Below are positions 49,085 through 57,646 of a DNA stretch of 64,000 bases, piece by piece (position 1 is the stretch's first letter; each line of letters opens with the position of its first letter). This DNA comes from Nocardioides marmotae. Its GTDB lineage: Bacteria; Actinomycetota; Actinomycetes; Propionibacteriales; Nocardioidaceae. The stretch spans positions 4,030,001 through 4,094,000 of the forward strand of contig NZ_CP053660.1 of the NCBI RefSeq assembly GCF_013177455.1, read 5' to 3'. The position numbers and the translations under genes are program-made. A model generated the notes under the pieces. The model saw nothing but the letters and a program-made list of their open reading frames with translations, was not told the DNA's origin and made no database searches.

Positions 49085-49954
49085 ATGACCGAGCCCACCT
49101 TCACCCCGCTGCGCAGCGTCCTCTACATGCCCAGCTCCAACGAGCGGGCGCTGGAGAAGGCCAAGTCGATCGCCTGCGACGCGCTGATCCTCGACCTCGA
49201 GGACGCCGTCGCCCCCGACGCCAAGGAGGCCGCCCGCGAGTCCGCGTGCGCCGCGGCGGCCAGCGGCGAGTACGGCCGGCGCACCGTCACCATCCGCGCC
49301 AACGGCATCGGCACCCGGTGGCACGACGCCGACCTGGCCGCGATCGCCCAGGCCGGCCCGGACGCGGTCGTCGTCCCCAAGGTCAACAGCGCCGCGGAGG
49401 TCCACCAGCTCGTCGACGCGCTCGAGAAGGCCGGCGCGCCGGACCACACCAAGCTCTGGGCGATGATCGAGACCCCCGTCGCCGTCCTCGACGCGCTGAG
49501 CATCGCCCGCGCGAGCGAGCGGCTGACCGCCTTCGTCATCGGCACCAACGACCTGGTCAAGGAGCTGTACGCCGAGCACGTCCCCGGCCGAGCCCCGATC
49601 CTCCCGTCGCTGCACACCGCCCTGCTCGCCGCCCGCGCCGCCGGCATCGCGGTGCTCGACGGCGTCTACAACGACGTCAAGGACACCGACGGCTTCCTCG
49701 CCGAGTGCCGCCAGGGCCGCGAGATGGGCTTCGACGGCAAGACCCTCATCCACCCCGGCCAGGTCGACGGCGCCAACACCGCCTTCGCCCCCTCCGAGCA
49801 GGCCGTCGACGACGCCCGCGGCCTGATCCAGGCCTGGGAGGACGGCGCCGGCTCCGGCGTCGTCACCTACAAGGGCCGGATGGTGGAGAACCTGCACGTC
49901 GACTCCGCCCGCCGCACGCTCGCCATCCACGAGGCGATCCGCGCGCTGGGGTGA
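49085..49954 (+). CDS. HpcH/HpaI aldolase/citrate lyase-family protein (CitE-like)
   Basis: A 289-residue CitE-type TIM barrel: LRSVLYMPSSNERALEKAKSI, ALILDLEDAVAPDAKEAARE (metal Glu-Asp), AVVVPKVNSAAEVH, LWAMIETPVAVLDA (metal Glu), FVIGTNDLVKEL, GFDGKTLIHPGQV. It corresponds to (3S)-malyl-CoA thioesterase or stand-alone CitE-like lyases. Paired with the preceding Mcl1-like gene, it suggests metabolism of C4/C5 dicarboxyl-CoA esters, as in acetate or propionate assimilation. It starts 1 bp after the preceding stop codon and is followed by a complex hairpin. Confidence 0.85.
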   Translation: MTEPTFTPLRSVLYMPSSNERALEKAKSIACDALILDLEDAVAPDAKEAARESACAAAASGEYGRRTVTIRANGIGTRWHDADLAAIAQAGPDAVVVPKVNSAAEVHQLVDALEKAGAPDHTKLWAMIETPVAVLDALSIARASERLTAFVIGTNDLVKELYAEHVPGRAPILPSLHTALLAARAAGIAVLDGVYNDVKDTDGFLAECRQGREMGFDGKTLIHPGQVDGANTAFAPSEQAVDDARGLIQAWEDGAGSGVVTYKGRMVENLHVDSARRTLAIHEAIRALG

Positions 49955-49962
49955 AGGCGGAC

Positions 49963-50048
49963 GCGTCCCACCTATAGGTGGGATGCGACCGCTTCTGGGC
50001 CAATATTTTGACCCGGAAGCGGTTGCGTACCACCAAAAGGTGGGACGC
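49963..50048. repeat. Multi-hairpin element between convergent genes
   Basis: The outer arms are GCGTCCCACCT (49963-49973) and AGGTGGGACGC (50038-50048), perfect 11-bp complements. Inside is a 16-bp perfect palindrome CCCACCTATAGGTGGG (49968-49983). A middle stem follows, whose arms (about 49984-50003 and 50008-50028) match at about 16 of 20 positions, with the mismatches being transitions that allow G-U pairing. A last small hairpin is CCACC-AAAA-GGTGG. The RNA could fold into a clover-like shape. It sits between the CitE-like gene and the 84-residue protein, and may be a strong bidirectional terminator. Confidence 0.8.
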
Positions 50049-50054
50049 ACCGCG

Positions 50055-50309
50055 TCACTCCCACCCCACCAGGAACGCCAGCACCACGTCGGCGGGCATC
50101 TCGCAGGGCTTGAGGAGCGGGCCGGCGGTGGTGAGGTAGAGGTTCGCGCTGACGACGTGGGGGCCGCCGAGCTCCTCGGCGTACACGCTCTGCTGGCGGC
50201 CGCCGAGCCGGACCACCCGGGTCACGCCGTAGGACCGGCCGGCCCAGGTGACCTCCGACCAGCCCTCGGGGAGCCGGTCGAAGAGCGCCGGGAGGTCGGG
50301 TGCGCTCAC
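50055..50309 (-). CDS. Small hypothetical protein, coupled to the M48 peptidase
   Basis: An 84-residue alpha/beta protein of unknown family (LFDRLPEGWSEVTWAGRSYGVTRVV, then GGPHVVSANLYLTTAGPLLKPCEMPADVVLAFL). The GTG at 50309 overlaps the TGA of the M48 gene by 4 nt (GTGA), so it is made together with it. It has no signal peptide or membrane segment. I see no homology-based role. Confidence 0.6.
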   Translation of the reverse strand: MSAPDLPALFDRLPEGWSEVTWAGRSYGVTRVVRLGGRQQSVYAEELGGPHVVSANLYLTTAGPLLKPCEMPADVVLAFLVGWE

Positions 50310-51328
50310 GCGCCCCGGCTGCGGAAGGTGTCGTCGAACCAGCCCTTGGCGGTGCCGAGGAAGCCGGCGAGGTCGTGGGCGAGCCGGCCGACGGCGTCCT
50401 GGCTCTGCGCGAACGTCTCGGAGTAGCTGCGGGCGGCGTCGCGGGCGGCGTCGGAGACGGTCGCAGCGGCGTCCTCGGAGCGGGAGGGTCGGTCGCCGGC
50501 GAGGACGCGGGTGTAGGCCCCCGAGTCGACCCAGCGGCGCAGCTCGGCTGCGCGGACCACGGCGAAGGGGTGGGTCTGGTTCTCGATGAGCAGCAGCTTG
50601 AGGACCGAGTCGCGCAGGTCGCCGGCCTCGAGGTACTCCCGCCCCTGGGCGTGGAACGCGGTCGGGTCGAGGTCCTCGACCCGGCCGCCGCTGGCGAGCT
50701 TCATGTGCACGCGGGACGCCGTGGCGGGGTCCTGCGTGGCGAGCAGCCCGGCGCGGTCGGCCGACAGCTCGGACTTGCGCGACCACTCGTGCAGCGCAGC
50801 GACGATCGCCCGCACGCCGAGCCCGCCGATCGGGATGAACGCGGTGGCCCCGGCCAGCTGGATCAGCCGCTGGAGCAGGGTCTGGTAGACCGCGTGCCCG
50901 CTGATCGCGTGGCCGAGCTCGTGGCCGATGACGAAGCGCAGCTCCTCGGTGTCGAGCAGGTCGACCAGCCCGGAGGTGAGCACGATGAACGGCTCGTTGA
51001 TGCCGAGGGTCTGGGCTCCCGGGACCGGGTCGGCGACGACGTACAGCTCGGGCAGCTGCGGCAGGTCGGGCGCGTCGAGGGTCTCCGCGACCTCCCCGAG
51101 CAGCCGGTGCAGGGTGGCGAACTGGCGCTCGTCGGCGCGCACGGCCGAACCGAGGTAGACCAGCCGGACCGCGCGCTCGTTGAACAGCCCGGAGACCGCC
51201 TTGAGCACGGCGTCGAACCCCTTGAGCTTGCGCAGCGCGACCAGCGCCCCGCGGTCGGCGGGGTGCTCCCAGGCGCGGGAGGAGATGTCGCGGAGGATGG
51301 TGCGCTGGCGCGCGGGCTGCGTCGTCAC
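50306..51328 (-). CDS. M48-family zinc metallopeptidase
   Basis: A 340-residue M48 peptidase. The zinc site is HExxH in FVIGHELGHAISGHA (His-Glu-Leu-Gly-His), with the third ligand Glu in RKSELSADRAG. The following LASGGRVEDLDPTAFHAQGREYL is typical of actinobacterial M48 proteins without HtpX-type membrane helices. Only short hydrophobic runs are seen near residues 180-200, so its membrane association is uncertain. The GTG at 51328 has GGGAGG 8 nt upstream. It runs in the same direction as malQ, 4 bp downstream of it. Its stop overlaps the small gene at 50055. Confidence 0.86.
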   Translation of the reverse strand: MTTQPARQRTILRDISSRAWEHPADRGALVALRKLKGFDAVLKAVSGLFNERAVRLVYLGSAVRADERQFATLHRLLGEVAETLDAPDLPQLPELYVVADPVPGAQTLGINEPFIVLTSGLVDLLDTEELRFVIGHELGHAISGHAVYQTLLQRLIQLAGATAFIPIGGLGVRAIVAALHEWSRKSELSADRAGLLATQDPATASRVHMKLASGGRVEDLDPTAFHAQGREYLEAGDLRDSVLKLLLIENQTHPFAVVRAAELRRWVDSGAYTRVLAGDRPSRSEDAAATVSDAARDAARSYSETFAQSQDAVGRLAHDLAGFLGTAKGWFDDTFRSRGA

Positions 51329-51332
51329 CGCG

Positions 51333-53183
51333 TCACCCTCCCACGGACCTCCCCCGGTCCGAGGCGGCTTCGGGCGCCTCGCCCCGCATCGCGGCGAGCA
51401 GCCGCGCGACGCCGGGGTGGTCGCCCAGGTCCTCGAGGGGTACGCCGAGGGGCAGCCGCCAGTTGTCGCGCTCGGTGGTGCCCGGCACGTTGGGCCGGCG
51501 CTCCTCGGCGACGGCGTCCTCGAGGGCGACCGAGAGCAGCAGCGACGGGGCGGTGCCGAGCTGGCGGTAGGCCTCGACGACCGCGTCCTCGACCGGGGCG
51601 TCCGCGGCCAGCCCGTCGCGGCGCAGCCGCTCGAGGAGGTCCTCGCGCCCGGAGCGGACGTCGTCCTCGGCCATGTCGGTGGCGGCGAGCTGGTCCACGA
51701 CGTCCGAGCCGGTCCACAGCCCGGCGACGGTCGGCAGGTCGTGGGTGGTGACCGCCGCGAGCGCACCCTCCGGCCACCGGGCCGGCGGCTCGTCCTCGAA
51801 CCACAGCACCTTGTAGGAGAGGATCCCGCGCTCGGCCAGCGCCTCGCGCACCCCGGGCTCGACGGTGCCGAGGTCCTCCCCGACGACGACCGCGCCGGCG
51901 CGGTGCGACTCCAGGGCGACGATGTCGAGCAGGTCATCGGCCGGGTAGCGGACGTAGGCGCCCTCCTGCGGGCCGGCGTCCGCGGGGATCCACCACAGGC
52001 GGAAGAGGCCCATGACGTGGTCGATGCGCAGCCCGCCGGCGCCGGCGATGGTGCCGCGGATCGACTCGACGAACGGCTCGTAGTCGGCCGCGCGCAGCCG
52101 CCACGGGACGAGCGGCGGGGAGCCCCAGTCCTGGCCGACGGAGTTCAGCATGTCCGGCGGCGCGCCGACCGTGACGCCGGTGGCGAGCACGTCGTCCCAC
52201 GCCCAGGCGTCCGCGCCGCTGCCCGAGACGCCGATCGGCAGGTCCTGCAGGACCGTCGTGGAGCCGGTCGCAGCCCGCAGCTGGCCGTCGAGCAGCCACT
52301 GCAGCCAGACGTGGAACCCGATGTCCTCGGCGTGCTCGCGGACGTACGCCGCCACACCGCCGGCGTCCTGCCGGCGCACCGCCTCGGGCCAGGCGAGCCG
52401 GTCGGGCCCGTGCTCCTCGGCCAGCGCGCACCAGGTCGCCCAGCCCTCGACGGCCGGCCCGGCCGCGGCCCGCCACGCGGCGAAGGAGGGGTCCTCGGGC
52501 GAGCGGTCGAAGACCGCGCGGAGCACCGACCGCTTGAGCGTCCAGGCCCCGTCGCGCTCGACCAGCCCGGCGGCGCGCAGCGTGGCCAGCTCCGCGTCGT
52601 GCCGCTCGAGGTCGGCGTCCTCGACGCCCGGGACATCCTCGACGGCGAGGTAGAGCGGGTTGCGGAACCGCCGGGTCGCCGGCAGGTAGGGGCTGGTCTC
52701 CTGCGGCACGGTCGGCGCGACCGCGTGCAGCGGGTTGACCAGCAGGAACCCGCCGCCGAGCTGCTCGGTCCATTCCCGCAGCGTCCGCAGGTCGCGCAGG
52801 TCGCCGATGCCCCAGCTGCGGCGCGACCGCGCGGCGTACAGCTGGACCGTCCAGCCCCACGCCTGCTCCTGCGGCACGTGGCAGCGGCCCGGGGAGACGA
52901 TCAGGCGGCGGCCGTCGGCGAGCCGGTGGTAGCCGAGCGGGAAGTCCTCGGGCACGACGTCGTCGAGCTCGCGGGTCGAGCCGTCCTCGCAGGTGACCGT
53001 CGACCGGATCCCGGTCGACCGTCCGGGCCGGGTCACCACGGGCGCCCGCTCCTCGAGGTCGGGCGGCGGCTCGCCGATCACCTCCCGCAGCGTCGCGACG
53101 GTCGCGTCGCTCGCGCGCTGCGGCTGGTCGTCGGCGTCCACCCAGTCCTGCTGGATGCCCCAGGCATCGGTGCTCGTGCTCAC
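51333..53183 (-). CDS. malQ: 4-alpha-glucanotransferase
   Basis: A 616-residue GH77 disproportionating enzyme, which transfers glucan chains between maltooligosaccharides in glycogen/maltodextrin metabolism. The catalytic Asp is in GLRIDHVMGLFRLWW, the general acid Glu in VVVGEDLGTVE, and the transition-state Asp in TTHDLPTVAG. An N-terminal extension (about residues 1-140) resembles the extra domain of actinobacterial MalQ. The size is a little below the ~700 of many homologues. I use the GTG at 53183, though an in-frame GTG slightly upstream is possible. It is co-directional with the M48 peptidase gene. Confidence 0.93.
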   Translation of the reverse strand: MSTSTDAWGIQQDWVDADDQPQRASDATVATLREVIGEPPPDLEERAPVVTRPGRSTGIRSTVTCEDGSTRELDDVVPEDFPLGYHRLADGRRLIVSPGRCHVPQEQAWGWTVQLYAARSRRSWGIGDLRDLRTLREWTEQLGGGFLLVNPLHAVAPTVPQETSPYLPATRRFRNPLYLAVEDVPGVEDADLERHDAELATLRAAGLVERDGAWTLKRSVLRAVFDRSPEDPSFAAWRAAAGPAVEGWATWCALAEEHGPDRLAWPEAVRRQDAGGVAAYVREHAEDIGFHVWLQWLLDGQLRAATGSTTVLQDLPIGVSGSGADAWAWDDVLATGVTVGAPPDMLNSVGQDWGSPPLVPWRLRAADYEPFVESIRGTIAGAGGLRIDHVMGLFRLWWIPADAGPQEGAYVRYPADDLLDIVALESHRAGAVVVGEDLGTVEPGVREALAERGILSYKVLWFEDEPPARWPEGALAAVTTHDLPTVAGLWTGSDVVDQLAATDMAEDDVRSGREDLLERLRRDGLAADAPVEDAVVEAYRQLGTAPSLLLSVALEDAVAEERRPNVPGTTERDNWRLPLGVPLEDLGDHPGVARLLAAMRGEAPEAASDRGRSVGG

Positions 53184-53298
53184 GACGGGCACGGTGCCCC
53201 GGACCGCGGCCCTCCACCCCCGCCTCGACCCGACCCTCGGCCCGGCTCGTCCCACCAGGCGTCCGACCTGCGGATACGCATGCCGCTCAGCGTTTGGT

Positions 53299-53313
53299 CC
53301 GACATGATGTCGG
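53299..53313. promoter_or_regulatory. Small palindrome in the malQ / secreted-protein gap
   Basis: CCGACAT-G-ATGTCGG (53299-53313), perfect 7-bp arms around one base. It lies in the 202-bp divergent gap, 73 bp upstream of the secreted-protein ATG. It could be an operator; there is no other gene in the gap. Confidence 0.4.
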
Positions 53314-53385
53314 GGACGGAGCAACAACCAGAGAGCACGCAGTGGACGCACGGGGGGTGTGTCCACCTACCCAGGAGTCCTAGTT

Positions 53386-54639
53386 ATGCGTCGGATCCTT
53401 CCCATCGGGGCGGCAACCGCCCTGATGGTCGCCTCGGCGGTCCTCACGGTCCCGGGCTCGGCCCAGGCCGAGCCCGTCGACCGAGCCCCGGCCGCCAAGG
53501 TCAAGACCGAGTTCGCCATGAAGGCGACCGGCTACGGCACCCGCGTGCAGGGCGGGGCGGTCCCGCTCCAGTCCGGCACGACGGCGTACCAGACCATCGG
53601 CTGCACCAACAAGGCGGGACTCTCGCGGAAGAACGACCTCGCCGCCGTCTCCCTGCCCGGCCTCGGCGAGGTGGAGGGGGTCCGCACCCGCGTCAACACC
53701 TTCACCAACAAGAAGCTGGGCCGCACGAGCGTCGTCTCCCAGCACGACGTGGCCCGGGTCAAGCTCGGCCCGCTCGTCCTGCGCGGCGTCAGCTCCAAGG
53801 CGACCGTCTGGCACGACAAGGACGGCTTCCACCAGTCGGTCGAGACCACGCTGCTCGGCATCCGGGCCGGCAACCAGACCTTCCCGATCCCGGCGCCCAA
53901 CGTCCCGATCACCATCCCCGGCGTGGCCACGGTCCACCTCGGCGACCAGAACGGCTATGCCAACAAGCAGGGCGCGTACGCCGCGGGCAACGCGATCAAG
54001 GTCGTCCTCCACCCCACCGACACCGTCGTCCGCATCGCCCACTCCGCGGCGAAGATGAACCGCGGCGTGAAGTCCGGTCGCTTCCGCGGCCAGGCCCACG
54101 GCACCCAGATCGACGCGCTGGACGAGAACATCCGCTCCGGCCCGCTGCCGCTGTCCTACATGCCCTGCCAGGGCACCAACGGCAAGGTCCGCGAGAAGGC
54201 CGTCGCCGGTCTCGACCTGGCCGGCCAGATCGTCGTCGGCGCGGTCCGCAACCGCCAGATGGGCAAGCAGGACCAGAAGAAGGCGACCGGCTGGACCGAG
54301 TCGACCGTCGCCGGCATCAAGCTCGGCCCGCTCGAGATCAACGCGGTCAAGGCCCGCGCCAACGTCACCCGCTTCCGCGACGGCCGGATCAAGCGCAACG
54401 CCAACGGCACGACGATCGGCGAGATCGTGGTCAACGGCCAGGCCCAGGCGATCCCGCCGATCGGCCAGGCGCTGGAGATCCCGGGCCTGCTGCGCCTGGA
54501 GGCCGGGATCGTGGAGAAGACCCGGCTCGGCATCAAGGTGACCGCCCTGCGGCTCACCCTGCTCGACGGCACCGGCGCCACGGTGGACCTCGGCAACGCC
54601 CGGATGGAGATCCGGCCCTCGGGCGCCAAGAAGAAGTAG
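53386..54639 (+). CDS. Secreted choice-of-anchor-P-like protein
   Basis: A 417-residue exported protein. Residues 1-27 are a signal peptide (MRRILPIGAATALMVASAVL, cleaved after AQA). The rest is beta-rich and similar to the actinobacterial 'choice-of-anchor P' surface proteins (GYGTRVQGGAVPLQSGTTAYQTIGCTNKAG; VARVKLGPLVLRGVSSKATVWHDKDG; TVHLGDQNGYANK). The C-terminus ends in GAKKK; no LPxTG motif or membrane helix is present, so I expect release to the medium or the wall. Two Cys (in IGCTN and MPCQG) may form a disulfide. The ATG at 53386 has AGGAG 8 nt upstream. Transcription probably ends at the hairpin at 54655-54690. Confidence 0.78.
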   Translation: MRRILPIGAATALMVASAVLTVPGSAQAEPVDRAPAAKVKTEFAMKATGYGTRVQGGAVPLQSGTTAYQTIGCTNKAGLSRKNDLAAVSLPGLGEVEGVRTRVNTFTNKKLGRTSVVSQHDVARVKLGPLVLRGVSSKATVWHDKDGFHQSVETTLLGIRAGNQTFPIPAPNVPITIPGVATVHLGDQNGYANKQGAYAAGNAIKVVLHPTDTVVRIAHSAAKMNRGVKSGRFRGQAHGTQIDALDENIRSGPLPLSYMPCQGTNGKVREKAVAGLDLAGQIVVGAVRNRQMGKQDQKKATGWTESTVAGIKLGPLEINAVKARANVTRFRDGRIKRNANGTTIGEIVVNGQAQAIPPIGQALEIPGLLRLEAGIVEKTRLGIKVTALRLTLLDGTGATVDLGNARMEIRPSGAKKK

Positions 54640-54654
54640 CACCCGCTCCACCCC

Positions 54655-54690
54655 GACGGGGTCGTGCGCCTGCGGGCGCACGGCCCCGTC
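54655..54690 (+). terminator. Hairpin terminator after the secreted-protein gene
   Basis: Arms GACGGGGTCGTGCGCC (54655-54670) and GGCGCACGGCCCCGTC (54675-54690), with one mismatch that allows G-U pairing and a loop TGCG. There is no T-tract. The arm sequence recurs almost exactly in the hairpin at 63828-63885. Confidence 0.75.
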
Positions 54691-54725
54691 GTCGTCTCCG
54701 GCGTCGTCTCCGGCGTCGTCTCCGG
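54690..54725. repeat. Three tandem 12-bp repeats
   Basis: CGTCGTCTCCGG in three exact copies (54690-54701, 54702-54713, 54714-54725), immediately after the hairpin. They lie in the 160-bp gap ahead of the MFS gene. No other feature is seen in the gap. Confidence 0.85.
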
Positions 54726-54799
54726 GTGGCTGGTTCCTCACAGGCCACATCGCGGGACCGCCGCTCCTGCGCCGCCGCCGCGGGCGTTGACTGGGCGCC

Positions 54800-55990
54800 G
54801 TGGCATTCTCGGGAGGTACGACGATCGGCACGGCGCGCCGCTGGGCGATGCTCGCCGCGAGCACCCTGGCCCAGGGCGCGGCCTCGGTGATGATCCACGG
54901 CCCGGCCTTCCTCATCCCCGCGCTGCACGACCAGGTCGGGCTCTCGCTGCCCGAGGCCGGCGTGGTCGCGGCCGCGCCGACCGTGGGCGTGATGCTCACC
55001 CTCGTGCTGTGGGGCCTGGTGGTCGACCGCCGCGGCGAGCGCTTCGTGCTGCTCACCGGCCTCGGCGCCACCGCGCTGGTCGGTGCCCTGGCCACCCTCG
55101 CCGACAGCACCGTCCTGCTCACGCTCGCCCTGCTGCTGGCCGGCGCCGCGGCGGCGAGCACCGGCTCGGCCAGCGGCCGCGTCGTGGTCGGGTGGTTCCC
55201 GCCCGAGCGGCGCGGGCTGGCGATGGGCGTCCGGCAGATGGCCCAGCCGGTCGGCGTCGGGATCGCCGCGGTCTCCATCGCCGTCGTCGCCGAGCGGCAA
55301 GGGATCGCCGCGGCCCTGTGGGTCCCGGCGGTCGCCGCGGCCCTCGCCGCCCTCGTCGTCGCCGCGGTCGTCGTCGACCCGCCGCGACCCGACCCGCGCG
55401 CCGAGCGCGCGGCGAACCCGTACCGCACCGACTCCTACCTCGCGCGGATCCACGGCGTCTCGGTCCTGCTCGTGGTGCCGCAGTTCCTCGTGTGGACCTT
55501 CGCCTTCGCCTGGCTGGTCCAGGAGCGCGACTGGTCCGCGGCCGCCGCCGGCGGGCTCGTCGCCGGCGCGCAGGTCCTCGGCGCGCTCGGCCGGATCGCG
55601 GCCGGCTGGCTCTCCGACGTCGTCGGCGCCCGGATGCGCCCGCTGCGCTGGGTCGCGGTCGCGGCCGGGGTCTCGATGGGCCTGCTCGGGGTCGCCGCCG
55701 GCCTCGACGCCGCGGTCGCCGTGCCGCTGGCCGTCATCGCCACCGTCATCACCGTCGCCGACAACGGTCTGGCCTTCACCGCCGTCGCGGAGCGCTCCGG
55801 CCCGTCGTGGAGCGGCCGCGCCCTCGGCGTGCAGAACACCGCGCAGTACCTCACCGCCTCCGCCGTCCCGCCCGTCGCCGGCGCCGTCGTCGCGACCTGG
55901 GGGTACGCCGTGGCGTTCGGCGCCGCCGCGCTCCTCCCCCTCCTCGCCGCCCCGCTCGTGCCGGTCGCCGAGGAGCGCGAGCTGGCCTGA
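54800..55990 (+). CDS. MFS transporter (CynX/NNP-like)
   Basis: A 396-residue major facilitator with 12 hydrophobic helices. It has LPEAGVVAAAPTVGVMLTLVLWGLVVDRRGERFVLL (motif A GLVVDRRGER between helices 2 and 3) and VVVGWFPPERRGLAMGVRQMAQPVGVG, typical of nitrate/cyanate/anion-type MFS or OFA permeases. The C-terminal half has ALGRIAAGWLSDVVGARMRP. The substrate is not clear. The GTG at 54800 is the only plausible start; it has no clear Shine-Dalgarno. Confidence 0.85.
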   Translation: MAFSGGTTIGTARRWAMLAASTLAQGAASVMIHGPAFLIPALHDQVGLSLPEAGVVAAAPTVGVMLTLVLWGLVVDRRGERFVLLTGLGATALVGALATLADSTVLLTLALLLAGAAAASTGSASGRVVVGWFPPERRGLAMGVRQMAQPVGVGIAAVSIAVVAERQGIAAALWVPAVAAALAALVVAAVVVDPPRPDPRAERAANPYRTDSYLARIHGVSVLLVVPQFLVWTFAFAWLVQERDWSAAAAGGLVAGAQVLGALGRIAAGWLSDVVGARMRPLRWVAVAAGVSMGLLGVAAGLDAAVAVPLAVIATVITVADNGLAFTAVAERSGPSWSGRALGVQNTAQYLTASAVPPVAGAVVATWGYAVAFGAAALLPLLAAPLVPVAEERELA

Positions 55991-56004
55991 GCCGGCCCCA
56001 CCCG

Positions 56005-56040
56005 CAGCTCTACCCACAGCTCTACCCACAGCCCCACCCA
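56005..56040. repeat. Three tandem 12-bp repeats
   Basis: CAGCTCTACCCA (56005-56016), an exact copy (56017-56028) and CAGCCCCACCCA (56029-56040), just after the MFS stop. No other feature is seen in the 96-bp gap. Confidence 0.8.
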
Positions 56041-56086
56041 CGGCCGGCGCGGGTGACCGATGCCCCCGCCGGGTACCAGTCCCGCC

Positions 56087-56584
56087 ATGGACACCTGGAT
56101 CTGGATCGTCGTCGCCGTGGTCGTGGTGGTGCTGATCGCCGCCGCCCTCCTCACCGCGGCTCGCAAGAAGAAGCACAAGCGCGAGGCCCAGCAGCGCCTC
56201 GAGGCCCAGCAGCTGCGCCAGCAGGCCGTCACCCAGACCTCCGGGCTCTCCCAGGCCGAGGTCGACGCCCGCGAGGCCGAGGCCCGCGCCGAGCTGGCCC
56301 GCGCCGAGGCCGAGCGCGCCCAGCTGCGCGCCCAGGAGGCGCACACCGGGCTCGCCCAGGAGCAGGCCCGCCAGGAGGACGTGCTGCGCCAGGCCGACCG
56401 GCTCGACCCCGACGTCGACCACCGCTCCGCCGACTACACCCCGCAGGCGCCGACGACCGCCGGCCCCGAGGCCCCGACGCACCAGGCGGCCCAGGAGCCG
56501 ACGCACCAGCCGACCCACGCCGCCGAGCCCGGCACCGAGCCCGGCACCGAGCCCCCCGCGGGCTCGCACCGTCGCGACGCCTGA
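56087..56584 (+). CDS. Single-helix membrane protein with coiled-coil domain
   Basis: A 165-residue protein. An N-terminal membrane helix (about residues 5-24, WIVVAVVVVVLIAAALLTA) is followed by a basic stop (RKKKHKREA). A long charged coiled coil (about 32-110, rich in Ala, Glu, Arg and Gln: EVDAREAEARAELARAEAERAQ) and a Pro/Thr/Glu-rich disordered tail (TQAAQ-type HQPTHAAEPGTEPGTEPP) complete it. It probably faces the cytosol. The function is unknown; the shape resembles small scaffold or membrane-stress proteins. The ATG at 56087 has a TACCAG -10-like box about 7 nt upstream. Confidence 0.65.
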   Translation: MDTWIWIVVAVVVVVLIAAALLTAARKKKHKREAQQRLEAQQLRQQAVTQTSGLSQAEVDAREAEARAELARAEAERAQLRAQEAHTGLAQEQARQEDVLRQADRLDPDVDHRSADYTPQAPTTAGPEAPTHQAAQEPTHQPTHAAEPGTEPGTEPPAGSHRRDA

Positions 56585-56622
56585 CCTGCCGGGACGCGCG
56601 CGCCGGTAGCCGGCACCGCCCC

Positions 56623-56628
56623 TAGGCT
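56623..56628 (+). promoter_or_regulatory. Leaderless -10 box of the EamA-like gene
   Basis: TAGGCT, 6 nt before the ATG at 56635. Confidence 0.5.
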
Positions 56629-56634
56629 CGCGCC

Positions 56635-57621
56635 ATGGGTCAGGTGCCGCGGGTCCACGGCGCGCGGCTCGGGCTGGTCCAGATCTCGCTGGCCGGCGTC
56701 CTGTGGGGCACCGGCGGGCTCGGCGTCCAGGTCGTGCGCGAGCACGTGCCGATGTCGGTGCCGACGATCAGCGCCTGGCGGATGGCGATCGCCGCGGTGG
56801 TGCTGCTGGGGGCCCTGGTGGTGCTCCGCGCCGGCCCGGCGCTCGGGCGGCTGCTGCGCGAGCGGCCCGGCCGCGTCGTGGTGGTCGGCTGCGGGACGGC
56901 CGCCTACCAGGGGCTGTACTTCGGGGCGGTCGTCTCGGCCGGGGTGACCGTCGCGACGGTGGTGAGCCTTGGGCTCGCGCCGGTCCTGCTGACCCTCGCC
57001 GACGCGGTGCGCCACCGGCGCCCGCCGGGCGCGGGCCGCGTGCTGGTCCTCCTCGCGGCCCTGACCGGCCTGGTCCTGGTGAGCCTCGGCGCCGGCCACG
57101 GCGCGAGCTCGACGGGCCCGCAGCCGGCCCTCGGCGTCGCGCTGGCCGTCGCCTCGGGCGCGGCGTACGCCCTGGCGACCGCGCTGGGCGAGCCGCTCGC
57201 CCGGTCGACCGGGCCGCTGGCGCTGACGACCGCGACCACGACGGTCGGCGCGCTGGCCCTGCTGCCGTTCCTCGCGCTGGACGCGGCGACCGGCGGGGTG
57301 GTGACGACCGCGGAGCCGGTCCCCGTGGCGGTGCTGCTCTACCTCGGCGTGCTGACGATGGCGCTGGCCTACGGACTGCTCTACGCCGGCCTGCGCACCA
57401 CCGACGGCAGCGCGGCGGTCGTGGCGACGCTGCTCGAGCCGGTGACGGCGGCCCTGGTCGCCGCCGTCGTCCTCGACGAGCGCGTCGGCACCCCCGGGAT
57501 CGTCGGCACCGTGCTCATCCTCGCGGCGGTCGGTGGCCTGGGACGCCGTAGCCCCGACGCCGGCGGACCGTTGACCCCGCGAGCGGAACCCGACAGGGTT
57601 CCGGGTCTGCACCGCCCGTAG
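56635..57621 (+). CDS. EamA/DMT-family transporter
   Basis: A 328-residue ten-helix DMT transporter, a different type from the EamA protein at 23714-24700. The N-terminus is LVQISLAGVLWGTGGLGVQVVREHV. The repeats close at VSLGLAPVLLTLADAVRHRRPPG and LLEPVTAALVAAVVLDERVGTPGIVGTVLILAAVG. It probably exports an amino acid or metabolite. The ATG at 56635 has a leaderless TAGGCT box. The next gene starts 25 bp after its stop and has its own ribosome site. Confidence 0.87.
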   Translation: MGQVPRVHGARLGLVQISLAGVLWGTGGLGVQVVREHVPMSVPTISAWRMAIAAVVLLGALVVLRAGPALGRLLRERPGRVVVVGCGTAAYQGLYFGAVVSAGVTVATVVSLGLAPVLLTLADAVRHRRPPGAGRVLVLLAALTGLVLVSLGAGHGASSTGPQPALGVALAVASGAAYALATALGEPLARSTGPLALTTATTTVGALALLPFLALDAATGGVVTTAEPVPVAVLLYLGVLTMALAYGLLYAGLRTTDGSAAVVATLLEPVTAALVAAVVLDERVGTPGIVGTVLILAAVGGLGRRSPDAGGPLTPRAEPDRVPGLHRP

Positions 57622-57646
57622 AGGGCCGAACCACAGGGGAGCACGC

